A stretch of DNA of 64,000 nucleotides, from the NCBI RefSeq assembly GCF_004348975.1, contig NZ_SMFP01000004.1, positions 248,001-312,000 of the forward strand, written 5' to 3'. The stretch's first letter is position 1, and each line of letters begins with the position of its first letter. Shown piece after piece: positions 1 to 6,723 of this stretch. Made by a program: the position numbers and the translations under genes. The notes under the pieces were generated by a model, which was not told where the DNA came from, made no database searches, and saw only the letters and a program-made list of their open reading frames with translations. This DNA is from Antarcticimicrobium sediminis. Its GTDB lineage: Bacteria; Pseudomonadota; Alphaproteobacteria; Rhodobacterales; Rhodobacteraceae.

Positions 1-368
1 GTGCCGGGGTTCAAGGCCAGCCCGGCCTTGCAGCCCGCGGCACGGATCGCCTGCAACGTGCGGTGCGGATGCGGCCCGGCCTCGAAATGGGCGGTGATCA
101 CATCGGCGCCCGCCTCGGCATAGGCGGCGATAAAAGGGTCCACCGGCGCGATCATCAGGTGCACGTCCATCACTGTTTTCACATGCGGGCGGAAGGCTTT
201 GACGGCGGGCGGGCCAAAGGTGAGGTTGGGCACGAAATGGCCATCCATCACGTCTACATGCACCCAATCCGCGCCCTGATCCTCGATCGCGCGGATCTCG
301 CGCCCGAAATCAGCGAAATCGGCAGACAGGATCGACGGGGCGATCTTCAGCGTTCGGTCGAAACTCAT
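1..368 (-). CDS. rpe: Ribulose-phosphate 3-epimerase, partial (C-terminus beyond window edge)
   Basis: Cytosolic enzyme interconverting ribulose 5-phosphate and xylulose 5-phosphate (pentose phosphate pathway; Calvin cycle where present). The first 122 residues are visible; the rest lies beyond base 1. Family signatures are clear: [13 protein letters not shown] near residue 10, [14 protein letters not shown] with the metal-binding His and Asp, DVHLM and HFEAG. The start is ATG at 368 (MSFDRTLK). The gene is divergent from phnC, so the 168-base gap 369-536 carries promoters for both. Its place beside the phosphonate locus may be chance, although C-P lyase also yields a pentose phosphate. The family call is secure. 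Confidence 0.93.
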   Translation of the reverse strand, partial: MSFDRTLKIAPSILSADFADFGREIRAIEDQGADWVHVDVMDGHFVPNLTFGPPAVKAFRPHVKTVMDVHLMIAPVDPFIAAYAEAGADVITAHFEAGPHPHRTLQAIRAAGCKAGLALNPG

Positions 369-453
369 CGGTATATCTCCGCTTGGCCTGCTCTGCATAT
401 ATGTGCCCGCACCGCCGGAGGGTAGGGGGAATTGACGGTCGGGCATGATCCGG

Positions 454-482
454 GCGTCACGAAACATTCACCACGCTGACAC
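454..482 (+). promoter_or_regulatory. Candidate Pho box upstream of phnC
   Basis: Three heptamers stand at an exact 11-base period: GCGTCAC (454-460), CATTCAC (465-471) and CTGACAC (476-482). This matches the known layout of PhoB sites, direct repeats of about 7 bases separated by 4 AT-rich bases. The first two units share the pattern GTCACnAAAnATTCA with sites at 4738-4755 and 6155-6172. The site lies 55-83 bases before the phnC start, as expected for phosphate-starvation induction. Seen: repeats and spacing. Inferred: PhoB binding. Confidence 0.55.
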
Positions 483-536
483 AAAGCTTTTGAACAGCGC
501 CGCTAGGTCAAACCCCGACAGAACAAGGGGTGGCCC

Positions 537-1361
537 GTGCTGCGTATCGAGAAACTGACCAAACGGTTCGGCGAGAACACCGCGGTGGATACCGCGACGC
601 TGCATATCGACAAGCCTGGAATGATCGGCATCATCGGGCGCTCGGGGGCCGGAAAATCGACTCTATTGCGGATGATCAACCGTTTGGCCGATGCCTCGGA
701 CGGGCAGATCCTGTTCGAGGGCCGCGATGTCACCAAGCTGACCGGCAAGGCCCGGCGCGGCTGGCAATCCGACTGCGCGATGATCTTTCAGCAGTTCAAT
801 CTGGTGCCGCGCATGGACGTGGTGTCCAACGTGTTGCACGGCACGCTGAACCGCCGCTCGACCTTGGTCACCCTGTTCAACCTGTTCCCGCTGGAGGACA
901 TCCACCGGGCGATCGACATCCTTGACCGGCTCGGCATCGCCGAACACGCGCCGAAACGGGCCGAGGCCCTGTCAGGCGGTCAACAACAGCGTGTCGCCAT
1001 CGCCCGCGCCCTGATGCAGGACCCAAAGATCATTCTGGCGGATGAACCGATTGCCAGCCTTGATCCGATGAACGCCCAGACCGTGATGGAGGCGCTGCAC
1101 CGCATCCACAAGGAAGACGGGCGCACCGTCATCTGCAACCTGCACACGCTGGATACGGCGCGGCGCTATTGCGACCGGGTGGTCGGTATGCGCGACGGGC
1201 GCATCGTGTTCGACGGCTTGCCCGAACAGCTGACCACCGGGGTAGCGCGCGAGATTTACGGCGCCGACGCCAGCTTTTCCGAGGCCGCGACCTCGACCGA
1301 GATCGCCGCCCTCGCCGCCCCGGCGCGCGATGTGACGCGTGACGCCGAAGCGATGATCTGA
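537..1361 (+). CDS. phnC: Phosphonate ABC transporter, ATP-binding protein PhnC
   Basis: Cytosolic ATPase subunit that powers phosphonate import with PhnD and PhnE. The 274-residue protein has a Walker [10 protein letters not shown] (34-42), a Q-loop near FQQFN (84-88), the signature LSGGQQQR (145-152), Walker B IILADEP (165-171) and the switch His in NLHTLD. The start is GTG at 537, supported by AAGGGG at 525-530, six bases upstream. About 30 residues at the C-terminus, after IYGADASF, are low-complexity Ala/Glu/Arg and probably lineage-specific. It opens the uptake operon phnC-phnD-phnE-phnE. The upstream Pho-box-like repeats suggest phosphate-starvation control. Confidence 0.95.
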   Translation: MLRIEKLTKRFGENTAVDTATLHIDKPGMIGIIGRSGAGKSTLLRMINRLADASDGQILFEGRDVTKLTGKARRGWQSDCAMIFQQFNLVPRMDVVSNVLHGTLNRRSTLVTLFNLFPLEDIHRAIDILDRLGIAEHAPKRAEALSGGQQQRVAIARALMQDPKIILADEPIASLDPMNAQTVMEALHRIHKEDGRTVICNLHTLDTARRYCDRVVGMRDGRIVFDGLPEQLTTGVAREIYGADASFSEAATSTEIAALAAPARDVTRDAEAMI

Positions 1362-1421
1362 CCTGCGAATTTCCTCGCCCGGGCCGATGGGGGCCGGGTT
1401 CTGTAATCTGGAGAGAGACCA

Positions 1422-2324
1422 ATGAAGAAACTGCTTGCCGCCATCGTGGCGACCACCGCGCTGAACGCCCCGGTTCTGGCCGAAGAAGGGATCACCGAAT
1501 TCCGCATCGGCCTTCTGGGCGGTGAAAACGCACAGGACCGCATGACCTCGAACGAATGCTACCGCGCCAAGGCCGAAGAGCTGCTGGGCGTTCCGGTCAA
1601 GCTGTTCACCCCGGCCGATTATGACGGTGTGATCCAGGGCCTGCTGGGCGGCACCATCGACATGGCGTGGCTAGGCGCATCTGGCTATGCCAAGACCTAT
1701 CTGACCAACCCCGACGCGGTCGAGCCGATCATGGTCAAGACCAATCTGGACGGCTCTTACGCCTATCACTCGATCGGTTTTGCCCGCAAGGACAGCGGCA
1801 TCACCTCGCTGGAGGATATGAAGGGCAAGCTGTTCGGCTTCGGTGATCCCAACTCGACCTCGGGCTACCTGATCCCGTCGATCGAAATCCCGGAAACCAC
1901 CGGCGCGTCGATGGAATCGGGCGACTATTTTGGCGAAGTGAAGTTCACCGGCGGCCATGAGCAGACCATCGTTGCGGTCAACAATGGCGACGTTGACGCC
2001 GGCGTGACCTGGGCCGATGGCATGGGCGCATGGGAAGATGGCTATAACTCCGGCGCGCTGCGCAAGGCCTCGGATGCCGGTCTGGTCGACATGAACGATC
2101 TGGTCGAGATCTGGAAATCCAAACCGATCCCCGAAGGCCCGGTCGTGCTGCGCAAATCGCTGCCCGAGCGCGTCAAGATCGACATCACGACCCTGACCGC
2201 CTCGCTGCCCTATATGGACCCCGAGTGCGCCTATAACTTCATGGCGGGCGAGGCCCTTGGCTTCCAGCCGATCGCGCATGAGGACTATCTCTCGATCATC
2301 GCGGCGCGCAAATCCAAGATGTAA
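1422..2324 (+). CDS. phnD: Phosphonate ABC transporter, periplasmic binding protein PhnD
   Basis: Periplasmic receptor that captures phosphonates and delivers them to the PhnE permeases. It is 300 residues with a signal peptide of about 20 residues (MKKLLAAIVATTALNAPVLA). Family features follow: FRIGLLGGENAQDR at the mature N-terminus, DMAWLGASGYAK, FGFGDPNSTSGYL (phosphate/phosphonate-binding loop) and the DAGVTW segment. The start ATG follows GGAGAGAG. It is the second gene of the uptake operon, 60 bases after phnC. A stem-loop with a T-run directly downstream (2342-2373) would let this gene be expressed above the permease genes. Confidence 0.95.
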   Translation: MKKLLAAIVATTALNAPVLAEEGITEFRIGLLGGENAQDRMTSNECYRAKAEELLGVPVKLFTPADYDGVIQGLLGGTIDMAWLGASGYAKTYLTNPDAVEPIMVKTNLDGSYAYHSIGFARKDSGITSLEDMKGKLFGFGDPNSTSGYLIPSIEIPETTGASMESGDYFGEVKFTGGHEQTIVAVNNGDVDAGVTWADGMGAWEDGYNSGALRKASDAGLVDMNDLVEIWKSKPIPEGPVVLRKSLPERVKIDITTLTASLPYMDPECAYNFMAGEALGFQPIAHEDYLSIIAARKSKM

Positions 2325-2341
2325 GCCCCGCGTTGCATCTT

Positions 2342-2373
2342 TGGCCGGCCCCGTCTGGGACCGGCCACTTTTT
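2342..2373 (+). terminator. Stem-loop with T-run between phnD and phnE (attenuator-like)
   Basis: TGGCCGG (2342-2348) pairs with CCGGCCA (2361-2367). The helix continues, after a C/A mismatch, with CCC (2350-2352) on GGG (2357-2359) around a GTCT loop, followed by CTTTTTC. This is the form of an intrinsic terminator, but it lies inside the operon 18 bases after the phnD stop. Partial termination here would raise binding protein over permease, as known for other ABC importers. That role is inferred. Confidence 0.6.
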
Positions 2374-2412
2374 CTTGCGCTGACCCAGATTGCCCATTCA
2401 GGAGCAGGCCAC

Positions 2413-3288
2413 ATGACGGATACCGCGCTTGGTCGCGACACAGAGAGCCCGAGGCTGCGCGAGGTGCGCGACGCCTATGCGGCGATGACTCGGACCAAGC
2501 AGATGTACGGCGGGATTGTCCTGCTTGTCTTCGTCGCGCTGATGACGTCGGGCTTCATGCTGGCCGACAGCCGCAACGCGGGTGGGTTCTGGGATGGCAT
2601 CCTGAATATCTTCATCTTCCCCGGCGAGGTGGTGTCCGAGGCGGTCGAAAAGGCCGCTCTGCTGCCGGCGCTGATGCTCAAGTTCTTCCCGTCGCTGATC
2701 GAGACGGTAAACATCGCGGCGGCCTCAACGTTGGTCGGGGCGCTACTGGCCATCGTTCTGTCTCTGCTTTCCACCCGGGGGCTGGCCCGGTTCCCGCGGC
2801 TGATCCCGCTGTTTCGCCGGTTGATGGACATTTCGCGCGCGGTGCCCGAGATCGTGATCGCCTTGGTGCTGATCTTTGTGCTGGGCGGTGGGCCGGTGCC
2901 CGCGATGATCGCGATTGCGTTCCACACCACTGGCGCGCTGGGCAAGCTGTTTTCCGAGGTTAACGAAAACGCCTCGATGAAACCGGTCGAGGGGCTGGCC
3001 TCGGTCGGGGCGAGTTGGACCCAGCGCATGTTGCTGGGCGTGGTGCCGCAGGTGGCGCCGAACTGGTTGAGCTATGCCCTGCTGCGTTTCGAGATCAACA
3101 TCCGCGCCTCGGCCATCCTTGGTTTCGTCGGGGCGGGCGGCATCGGCTATGATCTCAAGAACGCCTTTAGTTGGGGGCAGGGCCGCTATGACGCGGTGGC
3201 CGCGATCTTTATCCTGCTGTTCCTGACCATCGTGTTCTTTGACCAGCTGTCGGGCCACTTTCGCAACAAACTTGTCGGAAAGGTCTGA
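2413..3288 (+). CDS. phnE: Phosphonate ABC transporter, permease PhnE (first copy)
   Basis: Inner-membrane subunit of the phosphonate importer. With the ATG at 2413 it is 291 residues. That start is preferred to upstream in-frame codons, which would overlap phnD, because AGGAGCAGG lies just before it. An N-terminal cytosolic arm precedes a membrane segment (GGIVLLVFVALMTSGFML), then about five further helices with the coupling loop EVNENASMKPVEGLASVGAS, which contacts PhnC. The C-terminal FVGAGGIGYDLKNAF is typical of PhnE. The next permease gene begins 3 bases after its stop, so the two probably form a heterodimeric channel. Confidence 0.93.
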   Translation: MTDTALGRDTESPRLREVRDAYAAMTRTKQMYGGIVLLVFVALMTSGFMLADSRNAGGFWDGILNIFIFPGEVVSEAVEKAALLPALMLKFFPSLIETVNIAAASTLVGALLAIVLSLLSTRGLARFPRLIPLFRRLMDISRAVPEIVIALVLIFVLGGGPVPAMIAIAFHTTGALGKLFSEVNENASMKPVEGLASVGASWTQRMLLGVVPQVAPNWLSYALLRFEINIRASAILGFVGAGGIGYDLKNAFSWGQGRYDAVAAIFILLFLTIVFFDQLSGHFRNKLVGKV

Positions 3289-3291
3289 TCC

Positions 3292-4662
3292 ATGACCGCG
3301 ATTGCAGATATCCCGGCCCTGTCCGACCGACCCACCCTGTCCGTGCAAAAGGACGCGGCCACCGCGCTGATCGCGCGTAAGCGTGTGATCGCCATTTCGG
3401 TGCCGCTGGTGATCCTGACCTATTTCATCTATCTTTTCTTCGCCTTCGACGTTCCCGGGTTGCTCGGGCGGGCGCGCATGGACAATGCCGCGGTGCTAGT
3501 CGCCGATAGCTACAGCCACAAGACCCACATCACCCATGACAATCGCCGCGGCGGTCTGAGCATCGCGATCGAGGGCGAGAACAAGGGCACCTATCCCAAG
3601 GGTATGACCCCGGAATTCGTGACCATGAGCGGGGAAAACACCGCGCGCATTGCCCTGAAAGCCGGGGAAAGCGCCGTGATTGACGGGCCGGTGCTGCGCT
3701 ATATCGTGCCGGGGTACGGCACGGTTGCCGCGATGGTCGAGGGCCGCAAGATCACGCTGGAAACCCCCGATGGCAGGGTGCCCGACTGGATCAGCGCCAG
3801 TTCGTCGCGCGTGACCATCTCGGGCAAGGGCGGGCGCGCCAGCGTCACCCGCGCCCGCACCGAAGTGTTTCGCTATTCCTTTGGGTGGGAGTTGTTCTGG
3901 TTCACGCTCGACAGCCCGTTCTATGGCAAATCCCCGGATGACTTGCTGCGGCTGGCCCTGTCCGGCGACCACGTGGTCGCGGGCCAGAGCAACCTTGCCG
4001 CGATGGTGCATGATGTCTGGAACAACGCCATGTGGCGGCACAAGGACGTCTTGTGGGCGCTTTTTGAAACCGTCCTGATGGCGTTTCTGGGCACCATGGG
4101 CGCGGCGATCATTGCCCTGCCGCTGGCCTTCTTCGCGGCGCGAAACTTTACCTCGGTGGCGACCGTGCGGTTCGGGGTGCGTCGGCTGTTCGATTTCGTG
4201 CGCGGGGTCGACGGGCTGATCTGGACGATCATCCTGTCGCGCGCCTTTGGCCCCGGCCCGCTGACCGGATCGCTGGCCATTCTGCTCACTGATACCGGCA
4301 GTTTCGGCAAGATGTTCTCCGAGGCACTGGAGAACGTGGACAACAAGCAGATCGAGGGCATCACCTCGACCGGGGCGCGACCGTTGCAACGCTATCGCTT
4401 CGGCGTGATCCCGCAGATTACCCCGATACTGCTTAGCCAGGTGCTGTATTATCTGGAATCCAACACCCGGTCGGCGACCATCATCGGCGCGATTACAGGC
4501 GGCGGCATCGGGTTGCTGCTGACGCAGGCGATCATCACCCAGAAGGACTGGGAAGAGGTGGCCTATTACATCGCGCTGATCATCCTGATGGTGATGGCGA
4601 TGGACTGGTTCTCGGGCTGGCTGCGGCGCAAGCTGATAGCTGGCAGCGAGAGCGGGCACTGA
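3292..4662 (+). CDS. phnE: Phosphonate ABC transporter, permease PhnE (second copy, long form)
   Basis: Second inner-membrane permease of the importer, 456 residues against about 270-290 for a typical PhnE. The C-terminal half (from about residue 255) is a normal PhnE core with the coupling loop EALENVDNKQIEGITSTGAR and the ending ITGGGIGLLLTQAI. The extra N-terminal part has a membrane helix (about 24-46) and then roughly 150 residues of polar, beta-rich sequence (NRRGGLSIAIEGENKG, TVAAMVEGRKITLETPDG) that would face the periplasm. The start ATG at 3292 is 3 bases after the first phnE. A terminator follows at 4707-4729, closing the uptake operon. Confidence 0.92.
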   Translation: MTAIADIPALSDRPTLSVQKDAATALIARKRVIAISVPLVILTYFIYLFFAFDVPGLLGRARMDNAAVLVADSYSHKTHITHDNRRGGLSIAIEGENKGTYPKGMTPEFVTMSGENTARIALKAGESAVIDGPVLRYIVPGYGTVAAMVEGRKITLETPDGRVPDWISASSSRVTISGKGGRASVTRARTEVFRYSFGWELFWFTLDSPFYGKSPDDLLRLALSGDHVVAGQSNLAAMVHDVWNNAMWRHKDVLWALFETVLMAFLGTMGAAIIALPLAFFAARNFTSVATVRFGVRRLFDFVRGVDGLIWTIILSRAFGPGPLTGSLAILLTDTGSFGKMFSEALENVDNKQIEGITSTGARPLQRYRFGVIPQITPILLSQVLYYLESNTRSATIIGAITGGGIGLLLTQAIITQKDWEEVAYYIALIILMVMAMDWFSGWLRRKLIAGSESGH

Positions 4663-4674
4663 GGGCAAAAGTCC

Positions 4675-4707
4675 GCCTCCGGCGGGAGTATTTGAGACAA
4701 GAAGAAG
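4675..4707 (+). repeat. Recurring intergenic element, copy 1
   Basis: Begins GCCTCCGGCGGGAGTATTTG and ends in AAGAAGAAG. Near-identical copies lie at 13326-13359 (opposite strand) and 50768-50801. GCCTCCGGCGGG contains a short self-complementary part (CCtCCGGcGG). All three copies directly follow the 3' end of a gene, and here a terminator abuts the element. Its function is unknown; a role in mRNA 3' ends is a guess. Confidence 0.6.
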
Positions 4708-4729
4708 CAGGGCGCGCGCCCTGCTTTTT
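4707..4729 (+). terminator. Intrinsic terminator after the phosphonate uptake operon
   Basis: A perfect 18-base palindrome GCAGGGCGCGCGCCCTGC (4707-4724) is followed directly by TTTTT. It ends transcription of phnC-phnD-phnE-phnE before the promoter of the next gene. Confidence 0.8.
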
Positions 4730-4737
4730 CGCTTTGG

Positions 4738-4755
4738 TTGTTACAAAATGTTCAC
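4738..4755 (+). promoter_or_regulatory. Candidate Pho box upstream of the acyltransferase gene
   Basis: TTGTTACAAAATGTTCAC matches the site beside phnF/phnG (6155-6172) at 13 of 18 positions, with the same 7+4+7 layout as the phnC site. It lies 83-66 bases before the ATG at 4821. Exactly 41 bases separate it from the candidate PhnF operator at 4797-4810, the same distance as at phnG. PhoB binding is inferred. Confidence 0.5.
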
Positions 4756-4766
4756 GGGAAAAAAAT

Positions 4767-4794
4767 TGCCGAGGGTGAGGCGCGCCTGTATGGG
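4767..4794 (+). promoter_or_regulatory. Possible promoter of the acyltransferase gene
   Basis: TTGCCG (4767-4772) and TATGGG (4789-4794) are 16 bases apart. The -10 match is weak, as expected for an activator-dependent promoter. The -35 begins 12 bases after the Pho-box-like site, and the PhnF operator begins just after the -10, over the expected transcription start. Confidence 0.35.
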
Positions 4795-4796
4795 GT

Positions 4797-4810
4797 GTCT
4801 AGTTGTATAG
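4797..4810 (+). promoter_or_regulatory. Candidate PhnF operator, site 1
   Basis: GTCTAGTTGTATAG differs at one position from GTATAGTTGTATAG upstream of phnG (6214-6227). GTnTAG half-sites are typical of HutC-subfamily GntR regulators, and phnF encodes one between the two sites. The operator also touches the AGGAA ribosome-binding site (4809-4813) of the acyltransferase gene, so a bound repressor would block the start of transcription. Confidence 0.55.
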
Positions 4811-4820
4811 GAATCCTGCC

Positions 4821-5435
4821 ATGCCCCGTCTCAGCCCCTCAGAGCCTGTTATCCATCCCGATTGCGAAGTGGTGAACACCAGCTTCGGCGCCTATTGCGA
4901 GCTGGGGCGCGGCAGCCGGGTACAGAATTCGACGTTCGGGGATTATTCCTATACTGACCGGGCCAGCGATATCGCCAATGCGACCATCGGCAAGTTTGCC
5001 AATATCGCCAGCTACACAAGGATCGGGCCGACCGATCATCCGCTGGACACGGCCAGCCTGCATCACTTTCTTTATCGGTCGTCGGACTATTGGGATGATG
5101 TCGCGTTGGACCCGGAATTTTTCGAGCATCGCGCGTCGCGCCGGGCTTTGATCGGGCATGACACCTGGCTGGGCCACAACTGCATCATCAAGCCCGAGGT
5201 GACGGTAGGCGACGGGGCCGTGGTGGCCTCGGGCGCGGTGGTGACCCGCGATGTGGCCCCCTATACCATCGTGGCCGGGATGCCTGCGAAGCCGATGCGC
5301 CTGCGCCAGCCGCCCGAGATCGCCGCGCGGCTGATCGCGTTGGGCTGGTGGGACTGGGACCATGCCCGTCTGCGCGCCGCGCTGCCCGATTTCCGCAGTC
5401 TCAGCGCCGAGGCGTTTTTGGAAAAATACGAATAA
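4821..5435 (+). CDS. Hexapeptide-repeat acyltransferase of phosphonate loci
   Basis: Predicted cytosolic acetyl/acyltransferase of the left-handed beta-helix family; with this start it is 204 residues. Hexapeptide coils are visible at CEVVNTSFGAYCELGRGSRV and again at IKPEVTVGDGAVVASGAVV, with the conserved HDTWLGHN and GMPAKPMR segments of the xenobiotic/maltose acetyltransferase group. The ATG at 4821 is chosen over a TTG at 4803 because AGGAA (4809-4813) lies seven bases before it and the TTG falls inside the operator. A family like this recurs in phosphonate operons, but its substrate is not established. N-acetylation of an aminophosphonate, as done by PhnO elsewhere, is an inference. It converges on phnF. 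Confidence 0.85.
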   Translation: MPRLSPSEPVIHPDCEVVNTSFGAYCELGRGSRVQNSTFGDYSYTDRASDIANATIGKFANIASYTRIGPTDHPLDTASLHHFLYRSSDYWDDVALDPEFFEHRASRRALIGHDTWLGHNCIIKPEVTVGDGAVVASGAVVTRDVAPYTIVAGMPAKPMRLRQPPEIAARLIALGWWDWDHARLRAALPDFRSLSAEAFLEKYE

Positions 5436-5445
5436 ATCGCGCGGC

Positions 5446-6156
5446 TCACGTTCCGTCCACGGTCAGGGTTACACGGTCACCGGCGAACCAGGTTCGGCCA
5501 TATTCTACTGGCACCCCATCGGCATCGACATTGACCGCAATGGTGCGCAGGATCGGCGAGCCTTCGGCCACGCGCAGGTGCAGGGCCTGGGTCGCGTTGG
5601 CCTGTTTGGCGGTGATCCGGGTCTGCTGGCGGGTGTAATCCGCGACGCCACAGCGCGCCAGCGCCTCGGTCACCGAGCGGGTCTCGCTCAGCGCGTCACG
5701 CAGGCCGGGAAAGCGGGCGGCGGGAAAGCTGCTGCTGAACAGGGCAATCGGCGCGTTGTCGGCCAGCGACAGCCCGTCATAGACCAGCACCGGGTCGCCG
5801 GGGGCAATCGCCAGCGCCTCGGCCTCGCGCGTGTCGGCGGCGCGGGCATCGAGCGACAGCAGTTTTTTGGACGGGAGCTGTCCGCCCGCGGCGACATTGC
5901 GGTGGAACCGCACCCGCCGTCCGATCGGATAATCGGTGGGACGCGCGGCGACGAACACCCCGGCCCCGCGCCGCGCATGCACCAGACCCTGATCGGCCAT
6001 TTCTGACAGCGCGCGGCGCACCGTGTGCCGGTTGACGCCGAATTTCGCCGCCAGTTGCGCCTCGGTCGGCAGTCGGTCGCCGGTGGCATAGCGTGCCTCG
6101 GCGATGTCGGCGGTCAGGGCGATGGCGATGGATTTCCAGAGCGGGGTACGGGCCAT
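5446..6156 (-). CDS. phnF: Phosphonate utilisation repressor PhnF (GntR/HutC family)
   Basis: DNA-binding transcription factor of 236 residues. The N-terminal winged helix-turn-helix (about 5-72) shows the GntR pattern YATGDRLPTEAQLAAKFGVN and TVRRALSEMADQGLVHARRG. The rest is a UTRA ligand-binding domain ending in VEYGRTWFAGDRVTL. The start ATG is at 6156, divergent from phnG with 102 bases between start codons. Two matching candidate operators lie before phnG (6214-6227) and the acyltransferase gene (4797-4810). A Pho-box-like site overlaps its own start codon, so PhoB may affect phnF too. The effector is unknown. Confidence 0.93.
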   Translation of the reverse strand: MARTPLWKSIAIALTADIAEARYATGDRLPTEAQLAAKFGVNRHTVRRALSEMADQGLVHARRGAGVFVAARPTDYPIGRRVRFHRNVAAGGQLPSKKLLSLDARAADTREAEALAIAPGDPVLVYDGLSLADNAPIALFSSSFPAARFPGLRDALSETRSVTEALARCGVADYTRQQTRITAKQANATQALHLRVAEGSPILRTIAVNVDADGVPVEYGRTWFAGDRVTLTVDGT

Positions 6157-6172
6157 GTCACCAAATATTCAT
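6155..6172 (+). promoter_or_regulatory. Candidate Pho box in the phnF-phnG intergenic region
   Basis: ATGTCACCAAATATTCAT has heptamers ATGTCAC and TATTCAT around CAAA. It shares GTCACnAAAnATTCA with the phnC site and matches 4738-4755 at 13 of 18 positions. It lies 104-87 bases before the phnG ATG and overlaps the phnF start codon. PhoB binding is inferred from layout and context. Confidence 0.55.
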
Positions 6173-6182
6173 ATCAGGGCGA

Positions 6183-6211
6183 TTGCGCCCGGTCGTCGGG
6201 CCGTCTAAGAT
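6183..6211 (+). promoter_or_regulatory. Probable promoter of phnGHIJKLN
   Basis: TTGCGC (6183-6188) and TAAGAT (6206-6211) are separated by 17 bases. The -35 starts 11 bases after the Pho-box-like site, and the predicted start falls inside the PhnF operator. This gives an activator site upstream and a repressor site over the start. Confidence 0.45.
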
Positions 6212-6213
6212 TT

Positions 6214-6227
6214 GTATAGTTGTATAG
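6214..6227 (+). promoter_or_regulatory. Candidate PhnF operator, site 2
   Basis: GTATAGTTGTATAG matches site 1 (4797-4810) at 13 of 14 positions. It lies directly after the predicted -10 of the phnG promoter. The following TATAAATAGAC may hold a further TAGAC half-site. The position would allow simple steric repression by PhnF. Confidence 0.6.
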
Positions 6228-6258
6228 TATAAATAGACAACCGGGCCAAGAGGCTTTT

Positions 6259-6723
6259 ATGGCAATACAGACAGAAAATGACGTTGTGACGCAGGCACGC
6301 CGGGATTGGATGAGCCTTTTGGCCAAGGCGCCGGAGGATCGCTTGCTGGCGCTTTGGGCCGACTATGGTGCCGCGCCCGCCTTCGACTGGCTGCGGCGAC
6401 CGGAGATCGGGGCGGTGATGGTGCGGGGCCGCATGGGCGGCACCGGCGCGCCGTTCAATCTGGGTGAGATGACGGTGACCCGCTGCGCGCTGACGCTGGC
6501 GGATGGCACGGTGGGGCATGGCTATGTTCAGGGGCGCGGCAAACCCAAGGCAGAGGTGGCGGCGCTGATCGACGCGCTGATGCAGACGCCAGAGGCGGGC
6601 GCGTTGCGCGCGGCCATCCTTGATCCACTGGCCGGGACCATGGACGCGGCCAGTACCGCCCGCGCGGCCCGCGCCGCCGCGACCAAGGTTGATTTCTTTA
6701 CGCTGGTCCGGGGAGAGGATTGA
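6259..6723 (+). CDS. phnG: C-P lyase complex subunit PhnG
   Basis: Subunit of the cytosolic PhnGHIJ core complex, which couples phosphonate to the ribose of ATP and cleaves the C-P bond. It has 154 residues, the normal family length. ARRDWMSLLAKAPEDRL at the N-terminus and PFNLGEMTVTRCALTLADG in the middle are typical. ATG 6259 is used because AAGAGG (6248-6253) lies five bases before it; a TTG at 6220 sits inside the PhnF operator. It is first in the phnGHIJKLN operon, and its stop overlaps the phnH ATG (TGATG). Confidence 0.93.
   Translation: MAIQTENDVVTQARRDWMSLLAKAPEDRLLALWADYGAAPAFDWLRRPEIGAVMVRGRMGGTGAPFNLGEMTVTRCALTLADGTVGHGYVQGRGKPKAEVAALIDALMQTPEAGALRAAILDPLAGTMDAASTARAARAAATKVDFFTLVRGED

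Noticed and set aside
2257-2412. Longer N-terminus for the first PhnE
   Set aside because: It would overlap phnD by 68 bases and include the stem-loop at 2342-2373 as coding sequence; ATG 2413 has a good ribosome site.
4663-4820. Possible riboswitch before the acyltransferase gene
   Set aside because: The region is explained by a terminator, a Pho-box-like site, a promoter and an operator. No conserved riboswitch core is visible.
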